Shown here in pieces: positions 21,680 to 33,200 of a DNA stretch of 64,000 bases. Position 1 is the stretch's first letter, and each line of letters opens with the position of its first letter. The stretch lies in contig OZ022259.1 in NCBI GenBank assembly GCA_963978905.1, positions 21,302,068-21,366,067 on the forward strand, written 5' to 3'. The notes below the pieces were generated by a model, which did no database searches, was not told where the DNA came from, and was given only the letters and a program-made list of their open reading frames with translations. The DNA comes from Trichostrongylus colubriformis. Its lineage: Eukaryota > Nematoda > Chromadorea > Rhabditida > Trichostrongylidae. The position numbers were made by a program, and so were the translations under genes.

Positions 21680-24600
21680 ATGGTATGTACTCGACGAACT
21701 GCATCGAAAAATGAGGACGGTTCTTCGATGGGTGCTGTGTCAGAAGATGCCACCATGAAGGTACATTATGTGTTACTCTCTTTGAATTGATTTGAATAGC
21801 AGTATGTCTAACATCGGAGAACTGAAAGCTTCTTTAGGATGTCACCCTTTCATCGTCGCGAAAATCAACCTCATCTCGTTCCCTTCGAGCACAGTCTGTT
21901 CCGCTGGAAATGTAAGGTGTACTCTTACTTGAATTTGGGCCATAGTGGTTCGATTGAATCTCAAGTTGCCATTTAGTGACGGGAGTAAGGACGCCGCCGG
22001 TGGGCCATCACTAGAGGGAGGTCAGTACACCTTTTCGTTTAAATTTTTTTTACGATATCCTTTCTTACTTTCCATCAAGGTTTTAAACCCTTCAGTTTGA
22101 AGTTTTCCAAAAAACCATGAGAATCACGATTCTGTTTCAAATGAAGATATCGGAAGAACTTTTTCTCATTTAAGGGATAATCAATACGGCGAACACACCA
22201 CAAAAAACACCGAGTAGAAGACCCAGAAAAAAGGTGAGTGTCATACTTGTTAGATCATATAGTAGTGTCACTTACTATCAATTTTTAGACAAGATCCTTT
22301 TACAATCGTTATCTTCCAACTCTTTCCAGCGATCTTCAGTAACTGGGCAAGAAGATGACGACGGTAGCAATGCTGATATCGGTTCTGAAGGATCAGGGAG
22401 TATTGAGCAGCAAACGGTAGGTGTTGAGCAGCAAACGGTAGGTGTTAGCTGTTTGGAGGCTCTTTTCTAGATATTTCTTTTCTTTTTTTGTGAATATTTT
22501 TTTCATTTCCGTCTCCAATAAGAGCGCTGTTTTATTCCTCATCTTCACTCTTGGTGTATTTATTTATTGTGGAAACATGGATGATATATTGAGATTCTTT
22601 TGTGAATAGTTCGCTTTTGTGTTTATCTTTATGCAGGAGTTCAATCATAGGCTTGTGCACAATCTTTCAATCAACTTGAAGCAAATGATTTGCGATATCA
22701 AAAGGCTGTACTGAAAATTTGATATCAACTGCTTGTAAATCGCTAGTTATTGAGCGGTACTTCTCCCAGTGCTGTGTGCACTAAAAGCTCATAGTTGTGA
22801 CCGAGGCAGCTGCTTTTCGCCGTTTATGTCAATATCCCATGCGCGCAGGGATTTCTCTGATTTTGCATATCCGAAATAGATTGCAAAGCGATGATTACAT
22901 AGCTTAGAACTGACTAATACAACGATTATTCAAGATGCAAATTAGTTATAATTTAGAATGCATTGATTGATTTTAGAATGCAGTGAAACCGTAGAAGTAT
23001 TCAAAGCATTCCTAGGGAGCCATCGGCGTTTTTTTCACCATCTACGAATTGTCCATTCGAGTGACTAACGAAGCAAAGGGCTATGACCGCTTTCACCTTC
23101 GCGATTTCAAATTTCTGTGATTTCGCGATTGGGCTATTCTGCCGTATCGCGGCTCCGCACGCGAAGACGCAGCATTGCTGAATCTCAAAGCCATCCAATC
23201 GCTTGTGAAAGTGCGACATCGACGCGATGTCTGTCGTCGCCCTTCGCAATTGTTCTTTTAAGGAAGTTCATGAAAGTGCGATTTGGGGATTGTTTTTCAA
23301 AGGTTCTCGTTTTCCAGGCATCTTCATCCTCGGTAGAAGGAACACCAGGTAATGCAAAGGTAGCTGCCACTCCCAGTAAATCACGCAGGCGTTCAGCTTC
23401 GTCGAGCATGGTAAGAGATCATGAAAATGATTCCTTTCAGATTTCAACGTTGCATGGTAAGAGATCATGAAAATGATTCCTTTCAGATTTCAACGTTAAC
23501 ATAACTATAGTTCTGGATTAATTTTAACCTGCATTTTCTTCTAATACTCCATCCTCTTTTGAGTAACTTCGAGGTCGTTCAGGTATCACCATCACCAGCG
23601 CGCATAACACGGGCAATGAGGAAAGCCGGAGTGACCACTCCGAAAGAAAATACACCATTAGAAGTTGTTCCTGAGCTTCCTGCTGAAAATGAAGTTGAAG
23701 AGAATTCAACCACTGAAACTGCAAATCGTACTGATTCTCCTTCTAGAAAGTCATCACAAAAAACCTTGGGCAGTGACGCGGAACAGACAATGAGCTCGAA
23801 AGCAATCTCATCTCTAATAAAAGAAGTTGGAACTATGTCTGGGAAGCCTCATGATGAAGCTCCAGAAGTGCTGCCAGAGACCAGGTCACCTGTGAAGTCA
23901 CCTAACGAGCACGCAGCTGTCATGCAAGATTACCCCAAAAAGTCCCGAGGATCGCCTCAGAAAGAGTCACCCGCTCGCAAAGCTACTGTCGAAGATTTTT
24001 TGGAAGAGTTGCCACCTGTGAATCGAGGAATTACAGAGGTGGTTACATCGCCTGTAAGAGAGGTTGTAAATAAAAAGTCTCCTCGTCGAACTCCTAAGAA
24101 GCAATCGGCAGAAGAAAAAAGTTCAGAAGGCTTACCGCTAATGCCATCCATGCAAACACCAGTGGAGGTTGATGACGCTGTGGAGATGTTGTCTCCTAGA
24201 GAGCCTATGGGTTCTCCTCAAATAAAATCCCCTACTTCGAAAGCTGTTTCTGACCTCTTACGAAAAGAATTGCTGCCTGCTGTTGAAGATAACTTTGCAG
24301 TTGAAGATGCTGGACTGAGGGAGTCTCCGAGAAGTACAGCTGAAGAACCTGAGAAAGGGTCACCTAATAGGAAAAGGAAGAAGCAGACCGCAGAGGAAGT
24401 CATTCATAGGGATTCGTCTGTTGGATTTTCTGAGGAGCTGCTGTCCCCAGAACAACAGAAGGCATCAAAAAATGTTGTGAAGAGTCCTTTGAAGACCTTG
24501 GCCGATATACTCAATAATGCTGTAGAAAGTACCGAAACCATAGTGAAGTCCAGCTCATCTCTTCTGGAAAGCTACCCCATTATCGAAGGTTTGCATTTCA

Positions 24601-27600
24601 GCTGTAGCTTAATATTTTCATCAATAGTATGACACTTATCAATTTTCCCTAGATTCGAACGAAATTTGATTACGTTGAGTTTGCTTCCTGACTGTGACCA
24701 TCTCTTTGTTAGTAGTATTTTGCATGAATTTCATAAAGCCGCTGAAAGGTGAAGCGTCGTGGATTCAGCATGGAACGTGGTGGGCTCAGTAAAGTGTAGA
24801 ATTGTTCAGATTCTGTGGGATTCGTTTCGACAAAAACGTCTACGCTCGATACTACGCCAGAATCAATACGGGATGTCGATCATGAACAGTCGGCAGCATT
24901 CGCTAAGGTAAGCAGGTTTTTTACACCCCTTTTTGTGATTGCGAAAGAAAAAGTAGTATTTCCACAAAAATCGCTTTTATACATGTTTACTTAGCCCACG
25001 GCATGCGTTTGCTTCTGTAGTATACGTAGATTTGTGATCCATATAGCGAGAAAACCCCAGCAGATTCTTTCATTTGCAAATAATGTCAAAATCAAACTGT
25101 AATACCGTTTCATAATGCAATCGATTTTCGAGAGTCGATTTTTTTTGTTCTGAATGCGCAAGCCATACATATATGTGCACGATGTGCATACTTCGGAAGC
25201 GTCGGTGTTAGAAATGATGTGAAGGTTTTACAAATTCTCACTGACCAGTTGAAATCACTTCACTATGAAATTGGTGAGTGAAATGAGAACAATTTTGTGA
25301 GATGTCTCATTTGAAGTTTCTTTGGGTAACCATATGTCATGGATTCCGTCCAAGTAAAGTGGCCACTGCTCATTACCATACATATAGTCCATTTCGAAAA
25401 ACTGATTGGGCGGGTCCCACGGACTTGGGTGAATGGCGAGAGTGAGAGTCTGTGGCGGGGTGAGAGAATTGAGAGAGTTTGATACACGTTCACACAAGTC
25501 CGTAGGACACGCCCAATCAGTTTTTTTCTGAAATGGATTGCATGTGGTTTTCATCCTATCAGAAGATCACAATTTTCTAGCTGTTTCTGAGGAAAAATAT
25601 TGGGGTTTCTGTTCCCTTCGTGCTAAAGAAGCTAATATGACAGGTTTTAAAGTTGCGATTACTGATATAAAAGCGGGATATCTATGTTGATTAGTGCAGC
25701 GTACTTGATTGCTGGCAAATGCACAGGAAATAGTTGGAAGCTCCTAGCAAAATTCATAGTGAGAAAGTTTCTTACGGGATGTTCAATTGAGTTATTCAAA
25801 AGTTTTTTTGCTAGTATATTTCAGTCCATATGTCCGTCTTGTTGACGTTTGCTGGATGTCCCGGTTGTTTCAACCTATTCGGTGAAACAGCTGGTATTGA
25901 TTGTAGTATGATTTGCAGAATCTTGCTAAAATATACGTTAAATGGTTTCTTGCAGGAGCACTTGCTAGTTGTAAAATGGGCATGTTCACGCCAATGGCTT
26001 TTTTAACGATCCTATCATAATTTTCTACTTAGCTTTGCTTTACGGTGTCATTATTGAGGAGAATACTCGCATAGGTCTTCTCATGAATAACTTAAATGTA
26101 ACTAAGTAGTTAACAATACGGCTAAGTGATGCTGGCCATCCAAAGTGGCTGTTCTTTTTTTCTATATAAATGAATAGCTATTAGGTCGGCAACTAAGTCA
26201 TTGCGGATTTCACTCATAGATGACTTTGGTTGAATATTTCGCTTTACTGGCGTAGGCCAAATAATGAACACATATTGTTATCTAATAGTAGGCAATCCTG
26301 TTATCAATAAGTAAAGAAAGCTCCTTGATCGGTTGCATTATTTTCGTTTGGCGTGTGCTCAAAAATGGAGAATCAATACAATCATTTTCGTCATGTATTG
26401 CTCTATTATTTCCTTAATGGGAAAAACGCATCACAAGCTTTCAAAAAGTTATGTGCTGTTTATGGTGTCAAAGCCTTAAAAGATCGGCATTGCCAAAATT
26501 GGTTTGCCTGATTTCGTTCTGGTGATTTTTCTCTCAAAGATGAGAAACGTTCTGGTCGTCCAGTTGGAGTTGACAACGACCCAATCAAGGCAATACTTGA
26601 TTCGGATCGTCACAGTATAACACGCGAGATTGCAGAGAAGCTATAGGTATCACATACATGTATTGAAAAGCATTTAGAACAACTTAGGTACGTGTCAAAA
26701 CTGGATATATGGGTGAAACGCATTTAATGCAACGCATTGACATCTGCGATTTGCTAAAGAAACGTGATGAAAATGATCCACTTCTAAAACGAATGATCAC
26801 TGGCGATGAAAAATGAGTCGTTAACAATAATGTCCAACGAAAAAGATCGTGGAGCCGCTCAGGTGAACCAGCTCAAATAAGAGCAAAAGCTGATGTTCAT
26901 CGAAAGAAGGTTTTGTTGTCAGTTTGGTGGGATTACAAAGGAATTGTCTACTTTGAACTCCTACCACCCAACCAAACGATCAATTCTGATGTCTACATTG
27001 CACAATTAACAAAATTAAGCAATGCAGTTCAAGAAAAACGACCCGAATTAATTAACCGAAAAAGTGTTGTATTCCATCATGACAATGCAAGGCCACACAC
27101 ATCTTTGGCCACTCGGCAAAAATTATTGGAGCTTGGTTGGGATGTTTTGCCACATCCACCATATAGTCCTGACCTTGCACCATCGGATTACTTTTTGTTT
27201 CGATCATTGCAAAATTCTTTGAATGGTAGAAATTTCAGTAATGATGATGAGGTCAAATCGTACCTGACTCAGTTTTTCACTGATAAAAACCAAAAGTTTT
27301 ATAAACGCGGAATTATGATGCTACCTGAAAGATGGCAAAAGGTCATTGATAAAAATGGGCAATACATTACAAAGTAAAGTTATTTAGTTCTATGAAAAAA
27401 GGTCTTCGATTTCCTAACAAAAATCCGCAATTAATTAGTTGCCAACCTAATATTTATGACCATAGCTGAAGATTGAGGAAATTATTTATGATGATCTGTT
27501 TTTGAATCGTCAGTGGCCTGAGTCCCAGCGATCAAATTCATATTAGCTCGCACTAATGTTCGTGATGTTTGTCACTCTACATTTATGGACACACGTGAAG

Positions 27601-27931
27601 ATGATTGTGTCACTATCATGTGTCCGAAAATAACTCCTAATAGTAGATATTATCCGCAAAGAGGCTTAAATGCGCTTGTTTTCTGAATTTTGTGGGGGAT
27701 GTAGCATATTTACGTAAGGAGACAAGGTTACGTAATGCGTTAACTTGTTATTATATACTATTTACTATTTATTTCAAATTGAACTCGGATCTTCTCATGT
27801 TAAGAATTTTCGTTCTTCCATCTATCTTTGCAGGACCACAGAATCGCAAACTTTCATTTGCCGCGCCGCGTGGTACTGCAGAAGCGGTCGTCCACGCGGC
27901 CGCTCTCTCACTCGAGCGTTATATTTTTTGA
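21680..27931 (+). CDS. Unrecognised nuclear protein, basic with many SP/TP sites
   Basis: Ten exons: 21680-21760, 21838-21911, 21977-22020, 22175-22233, 22330-22437, 23318-23410, 23583-24588, 24810-24907, 25225-25273, 27834-27931. Phases agree, giving about 569 residues. The start MVCTRRTASK opens a basic, serine-rich region with TPSRRPRKK (AT-hook-like but without the RGRP core). The large exon 7 is a low-complexity stretch with over a dozen SP or TP dipeptides, many followed by K/R (SPVKSP, SPRRTPKK, SPNRKRKK), typical of CDK/MAPK-phosphorylated nuclear proteins. A nuclear localisation motif RKRKK is present. The C-terminus has a helix-like segment (VLQILTDQLKSLHYEI) and ends SLERYIF. No enzymatic domain or known family recognised. 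Exon 9 has a stronger-looking alternative acceptor at 25,211 that breaks phase. Intron 9 contains a mariner. Likely a chromatin or mitotic factor; that is inference. Confidence 0.75.
22401..22443 (+). repeat. Tandem 21-bp duplication creating two splice donors
   Basis: The unit TTGAGCAGCAAACGGTAGGT is present twice in tandem across the end of exon 5, so CAAACG|GTAGGT occurs at 22,416 and again at 22,437. Both donors keep the frame and differ by seven codons. Confidence 0.7.
23090..23240. repeat. Family F repeat in intron 5 of the nuclear-protein gene
   Basis: CGCGATTTCAAATTTCTGTG, CGCGGCTCCGCACGCGAAG and GAAAGTGCGACATCGACGCG match the copies at 18.5 and 19.2 kb. Non-coding; the 23,117-23,470 open frame runs through it and only its 3' part is real exon. 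Confidence 0.5.
23406..23497 (+). repeat. Exact 46-bp tandem duplication at a splice donor
   Basis: Positions 23,406-23,451 and 23,452-23,497 are identical. The unit starts GCATGGTAAGAGATCATG and contains the exon 6 donor plus a good acceptor (TTCCTTTCAG). The duplication therefore creates a possible 16-base microexon (ATTTCAACGTTGCATG). Confidence 0.8.
26181..27450 (+). mobile_element. Degenerate mariner transposon
   Basis: About 1.27 kb with 30-bp terminal inverted repeats (TTAGGTCGGCAACTAAGTCA... / ...TTAGTTGCCAACCTAA) and TA on both sides. A transposase reading frame begins at ATG 26,365 and runs with the transposon's strand, but it is broken by TGA (26,509), TAG (26,644), at least one frameshift near 26,690 and a Trp-to-stop in the first catalytic block (GDEK then stop). 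The C-terminal part is intact (26,913-27,377) and shows HHDNARPH and YSPDLAPSDYFLF, the second and third catalytic aspartates of the DD34D mariner type. Inactive. It resembles mariners known from hookworms, but I cannot place the subfamily. It lies in the last intron of the nuclear-protein gene. Confidence 0.9.
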
Positions 27932-28543
27932 TGTCTCTTCTCTTACCTTGTGTAGTTACCCTCACGGGCTGTAACGGGCTAACGCCTTGGCGTACTCTAT
28001 GCGTCGCGGCAATTGCGATCTTATCGTCAATTAGGGGCATTCAAGTCTGCAATGAACTGCAAACTGTTCACAAGATAGAATTGAGACCTAACAACAGCTC
28101 AGAATCTGTGACAGAAAATCGTTTGTTTCCTGTTTTCCATAGTCCTCACATTTACCTCGTTATTTTTCAAGATAATTAGTTGGCATCTAGTTTAAAGTGC
28201 AGGGAAGTGTGTTCTATGATGGTTGGTGTAATTAACGCTTTTACGGTTTCCGAAGCCATCAAATGAGCCGCTCGTGGTGTTGCGATAGAGTAAACTGTTT
28301 TGCAACTAGTGGATGGAACGTAAAGGAAGTCCCGTGAAACGGGTCGCTACGGATTCTCACGGCATGTGTTATCGGTGTTCAGATCCTTGACTCCGGGGAA
28401 ACCTGTTGCTATACGCTATAATTGTTAAACTAGCTGATGTTAGAGATGTCTCTAATCTTAATGACCGGATGCATGGGAATGTAAAGCCCTAAAGAAAGTG
28501 AAATGAATCATGTGAATGCTCATTCCTTCCTTGAGGATGTAAG

Positions 28544-28549
28544 AATAAA
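28544..28549 (+). terminator. Poly(A) signal, nuclear-protein gene
   Basis: AATAAA 613 bases after the stop at 27,931, in GTAAGAATAAAAGTTC. It is the first canonical signal I see downstream of that gene. Confidence 0.4.
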
Positions 28550-28630
28550 AGTTCAAGACGTATTCGGTGGGGGTCTGCGACAGGACACCCGAATGGGATC
28601 AGTCACGCGAGGAAACTGCTACTTCAATTC

Positions 28631-28871
28631 GGGTGGGGTCCACGAGGTCGAATTTCCGCGCGGCCGCGCGCGATGAGCGGCACAGCGGGTGCGAGTGCCA
28701 GTGGCAGGGCATGGCAGACTTCAAGCGAGGCAGTGTGGTATGGGTGGAAAGCGCAGACGTGACGCAGTCACGCTCAGCCGGCCGATCAAGGGCAATCGAT
28801 ACGGCGAGTCGTACGGGGGCGCCGCGAGTGAAACGCCGCGAAGCGGAAATTCGACCTCGTGGACCCCACCC
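28631..28871. mobile_element. MULE-like MITE with 9-bp target duplication
   Basis: A 241-bp GC-rich element with 29-bp perfect terminal inverted repeats (GGGTGGGGTCCACGAGGTCG...). The flanking sequence CTTCAATTC is repeated exactly at 28,622-28,630 and 28,872-28,880. Nine-base duplications are typical of Mutator-like transposition. The 115-codon open frames on both strands are an effect of GC content. Confidence 0.75.
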
Positions 28872-29094
28872 CTTCAATTCAGTACGAGTGTCCCGGCGCA
28901 CACCCTTGGCTTGAGGACTGAACTCTCGCCGTACTACATATCTCAATGTTGGTTATGATTATTTCGAGCCCTACCTTCCAAGCAAGCAGTGGTGTAGTTC
29001 TGTCAGAGATCGCTTGACCTGCACTCTAGGAAGTTGTTACACCAGTTTCATAAGTGCAAAACACAACAAAAAGTAAAAGTAGCAAAACTCTTAA

Positions 29095-29455
29095 AGGCAG
29101 TGTGGGGATAATTCAGGCCGAATGTGAAAGACTCACTGAATATGAAAGCTGAGGTGCTCAGTAGTATGAATGTGACGAAAAAATGGTATGAAACGGTGAA
29201 AAACCTGAGAAATAAGACCCATAAGACCCTCTTCCTGCCCTTGATTCTCAAAAGGGGCGAGCTGGGATGAACAGGCGGTTGGACTGGGATAAAGATGTCG
29301 GCAGTTTCTGAAAAAGACGCCTCCTCAAATACTCAGAGGCACTTCTCTCACCTGGAATTTTGCCAAATATTGTCTCACCAGACCCGTAGTTTTTATCTGG
29401 GTGACTTACATCGAGTTCTCATTACACAAATTACCCCTATCACTGTATTTAAGTA
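29095..29455. mobile_element. MITE, family E
   Basis: Ends AGGCAGTGTGGGGATAATTC and AAATTACCCCTATCACTGTA, with TTAA next to both ends. The internal sequence partly matches the 11.8-kb copy. A partial direct duplication of its right end (CTCACCAGACCCGTAGTTTT) lies at about 29,520-29,597. Confidence 0.55.
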
Positions 29456-29598
29456 ATCGACAGACGTGGTGGCTATAATAGAAGGCAGTCGTAGGCGCTT
29501 AGGTTGCTCCATGCTCCATGGTTGTCTCACCAGACCCGTAGTTTTTATCTGAGTGACTTCCATCGAGTTCTCATTACCCAGACTACCCCTGTATTTAA

Positions 29599-30023
29599 AG
29601 GAATCGTCCACGGCAAATGAGTTTTTGTGTTACCCATACGTTTATGTTGTAATTGCCTAATGTGGGCCTCATGCAAAATTTCACGCTAAAAAATGCGAAT
29701 CTGGCTGAGATACAGCACCACAAAGTGCGGTCCCAGTGGGCGGGGCCTAAGAGTAAAAGCCTCGTCCCGTGGTCCGCCGCCGACGGGAACGGAGAGTGGG
29801 ATTGTTTACGAAACTTTCTGCTCCTACAATGCGTCTCCGACCACGGCGGACGACGGAACTAGGCTTTTCTCTTGGGCCCCGCCCACTGGGACCGCACTTT
29901 GTGGTGCTGTATCTCAGCCAGATTCGCATTTTTTCGCGTTAAATTCTGCATGAGGCCCACATTAGGCAAATACAACATAAACGCATGGGTAACACAAAAA
30001 CTCATTTTCCGTGGACGATTCCT
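29599..30023. mobile_element. TTAA-flanked MITE, family B (young copy)
   Basis: 425 bp, the same length as the 7.1-kb copy, with the same ends (AGGAATCGTCCACGG / CCGTGGACGATTCCT). It lies between TTAA at 29,595-29,598 and 30,024-30,027. The nearby duplicated sequence CTGTATTTAAGTAATCGACA (about 29,444) is the empty site. Confidence 0.8.
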
Positions 30024-30337
30024 TTAAGTAATCGACAGGCGTGGTGGCTATAATAGAAGGCAGTCATGGGCGCTTAGGTTGCTCAATGGAATTGCAGCAG
30101 CTCATTAGAGCGGCTACATTTGGTAGAAAACGAGAGTTTTTATGTGAAAGCAATTTCATGGTGTCAATTGCGTTTCGCGAATTAGGACCGATTCCCTCGC
30201 TAAGAATAGGTGGAAATTAGTGTTTTCATTGCTCTCGCTAGCATAATGGTGGTGAATCGATTGGGGTGTATGTATGTGTCTGTCGCTCTCTCTCTCGTTT
30301 GTGCATGTGTGTGTGTGTATTGGGGCCAGAGGCGCCT

Positions 30338-30451
30338 CCTCACCTCGGCGTCATTTCAAAGGATATCGCATTATCGCTGTCGTTAATAGTTTATGTGGCT
30401 TCCATGCATGGGAATTTCGCGTATCCAATTGTATTCCCTTACTTAAGCATA
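30338..30451 (+). CDS. Exon-like island, hydrophobic peptide
   Basis: After a GT-repeat and a CAG, 114 bases stay open in two frames up to a good GTAAGC donor at 30,452. One frame encodes a membrane-like segment (DIALSLSLIVYVASMHGNFA). The acceptor is poor and no partner exon is certain, so this may be chance. Confidence 0.2.
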
Positions 30452-33125
30452 GGTAAGCTTGGCGTGAAGGCGCATTAGTAATGCTGCCGAAGTCCTGCTG
30501 ACTAGGTTGTGTTAGTGAGTCTTCGTGCAGTTCCTAGGACTAGGGGGTTGGTTTAAGTGCCATGGTTCTAAAGGGTGGCTCTCTTTTGGCTTTCCTCCTT
30601 TCATCTGAACTCATTGAATGGTATCATTATTCTTTGTTTTGTCATTTGAAAACGCTAACTTTGTTTGCGCGAAACCTTATAAATGGATTGAGATCTGGAA
30701 AGGTCTCTTGCTGCCATAGCCAGTAACCTATCTCGCTCATTTTTGAATGGCTTACTTACTTTTTTTTCTATTTCTGATTGTTGGTGAGGTTTGTGGTGAT
30801 AGTTAGTGGTACACTGTCTAGTTGAATCTTGGAGCAGGGTTTTTGACAAAATTTCTATCAAATAGTAATTTTTGATTTGTAATTTTTGATAGCTGCCGAT
30901 TTGCGCCGCAGCGTGCGGTGCGAAAATTTTCCTGGGTATGGGAAAAGCTTATCAGTGGTTATTCTTTTTGATAGTAATATTTGATTTGATCGATTTTTTT
31001 CTTAGCGAACAAACCTTGATGGACTGAAATAGCTCTTTTGTATCTTTATCTGCTGTCGGAAGGTACAGTTATTGTAATATCATAGGTCTCTGTTATTTTC
31101 TCTTTTTGGAGGAGCCAGCTTTATATTTAAGGGTCTCTGTTATTTTCTCTTTTTGAGAGGAGCCAGCTTAATTTCGAAAATATGGTATTTGATGTTCATG
31201 GTTGTTCTCACTTTTCAACCATCTCCACTTTTTAGTGATTATCCTCTTTGATGGTCCTTCCCTCAGTTGCAAGTGCAATTCTTGAAAATGATAAAAAAGA
31301 AAACATTGCTGAGCTGTCAAGGGTTTATAAAGGATCCACTAAACTTCGATTATAGCTCCAACAGTTTATCAACTATCAAGTTTTCACTAAAATTTTGTTT
31401 TTTGATGTGCTGCAATTATTAATTTATCATTCAAAAATTGTATATAATAGTAAAATATTTGTGCTTGAAATAATAGCTGACGTGCTCCTTGCGTGATGCG
31501 TTCATTGAATGACTGATCCTCTTGACCTGGATCCCGAGAGCGATTAAAAGCGGCGTGAATGATTTCGATCGTCGCTCGCCGTGCTAGTCATTTATGAAGT
31601 ACGAGTTCGACGTATGGGATGTTGTTGGATGAATTGTAGTGAAATGTTACATCTTCAAGCTGTACTGCGTGTGTTTCCTTATAGTCGCCTCTAATTTATT
31701 CGAACAAATCATCTGTAAACAGGAAAAACTCTCACAAGTAAGTAAACTTGCTTTGTTTTGTCCCTTTCTCTATGATTCGCTATTTTCGTCAACTCGCTAG
31801 ACTCTTTCATTTTTTTCGAGCTTTGTTAAAATTTGATCGGAATCGTGAGGTCTCAGAATTATTTATTTTCTCCATTCAGTGTACGTTCAGGTCAAACTAG
31901 GACTTCTGGGCAGGGCGGGGCTAAGGGACTGAAATCATTGAGCCGTATATCTTGATCGGCATTCCCCGATCTTACTATGCAGATTCATGATGAAGATTTC
32001 CATGTTTTTTTTTTTAATTTTTGTACTCTCCAATCCAGTATCTCATTCCTGCACAGTATAGTGACTGAAATGAGTCTTGCGGTGCGAAGACTCAAATCAT
32101 GGTGAACGTTGGTATTTAAGAAAGGTTTTTTGACGGAGCGCATTCTGGACAACGAGATAGAAATAGACCGTAGCGTCTCTGCTCTGAGTGTTAGACCATC
32201 AGGAGCCGGTTTCCTCAAGTCAGGAGCATTAGCTATACCCACGTTTATGCGTTCAACTCCCAATAGTTTGGGATTCCAAGCTCTCAGGTCAGGGTCAAGA
32301 GCTGGTTGAGGACTCCTCACAAGTATACTTTTTTGGCTGGAGAGGCATGTGTTTCGTAAAATTTTCCTTCATTTTTCACATTCAAGCTTAACCTGGCCTT
32401 CGACATTTCAGTGTTTTAGTTGAATATTCGCTGTTCGCGCTACCTTACCTCTTTTACGCTTGCTACGTATATTGCAGATTCCAAAAATTCAAAAAAAATT
32501 CGTGGTACATCTTTTACGCTCGCTAGGTGTACTGGATAGTTTCAAAAAGCCAAAAAAAGCCATGGCGGTGCGATTTTGCTTTTACAAGGGAGCTTTTTCA
32601 TTCAAAATTCTTTTCATGCATGGGTGGGCTACAAGCAAAGAGCATTGTACCAAAGGTGCTTGCTATAGTCAACAGAGAGAGAAGTGCGACATATTTGGGC
32701 TCGTTTTTCGTGGAGTGCACTCGTGTGACATGTATTATGACATGTGCGTGACGCATAGATCGGCTTCTCACGATTTGTTGCGTTTCTCATAAATGTCATT
32801 GTTGCTTTCAATAACTAGAAGGGTTAGTGAAGCCTTTTGAAGGAGGTGGAACCAGATGTACGAACATCGGCATTTGTGTGTGTGTGTGCGAAGTCATTCT
32901 GAATTGTTTGCTCAATTTTCCGCCCTACTTTTTGTTAAATGCAAACTGCATTGCATGGTTTTTCCTTCCATCGCATGGCTGGATAGCAGTGATACTGAAT
33001 CCAGTTACTTATTTACTACTTATTATTAAGTTTCATTTTTATATCCCATTTAGTAATTTCGATATTCTTCAGTGGAGCTTACTCTCTATGAACGAACCGA
33101 TTAAGCAGTTGCAGCGTCATTGCAG

Positions 33126-33200
33126 GCACACTTTACCGAAGCACTTGAGAGTGTTTCTATCTTGCCGAAAAGAGAAGTCCACCTGAATCGTCTTCCATTG
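33126..33200 (+). CDS. Exon of unrecognised gene
   Basis: Twenty-five codons in phase 0 between TCATTGCAG and a GTGAGA donor, reading AHFTEALESVSILPKREVHL then NRLPL. The composition is convincingly protein-like. Its end phase fits the next island at 34,273. Upstream acceptors (33,109-33,118) could add a few residues (VAASLQ). If unspliced it would end at a TAA at 33,221-33,223. Function unknown. Confidence 0.4.

Noticed and set aside
28567..28958. 115-codon GC-rich open frames
   Set aside because: They lie within a MITE flanked by a 9-bp duplication; GC-rich DNA lacks stop codons by chance and the frames occur on both strands.
30266..30320. Open frame through CT/GT simple repeats
   Set aside because: Low-complexity translation (CVCVC-type residues), not a protein.
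32000..32320. 111-codon minus-strand open frame
   Set aside because: The plus strand is also open over most of it and there is no start context or splice logic; it has the look of a dispersed repeat.
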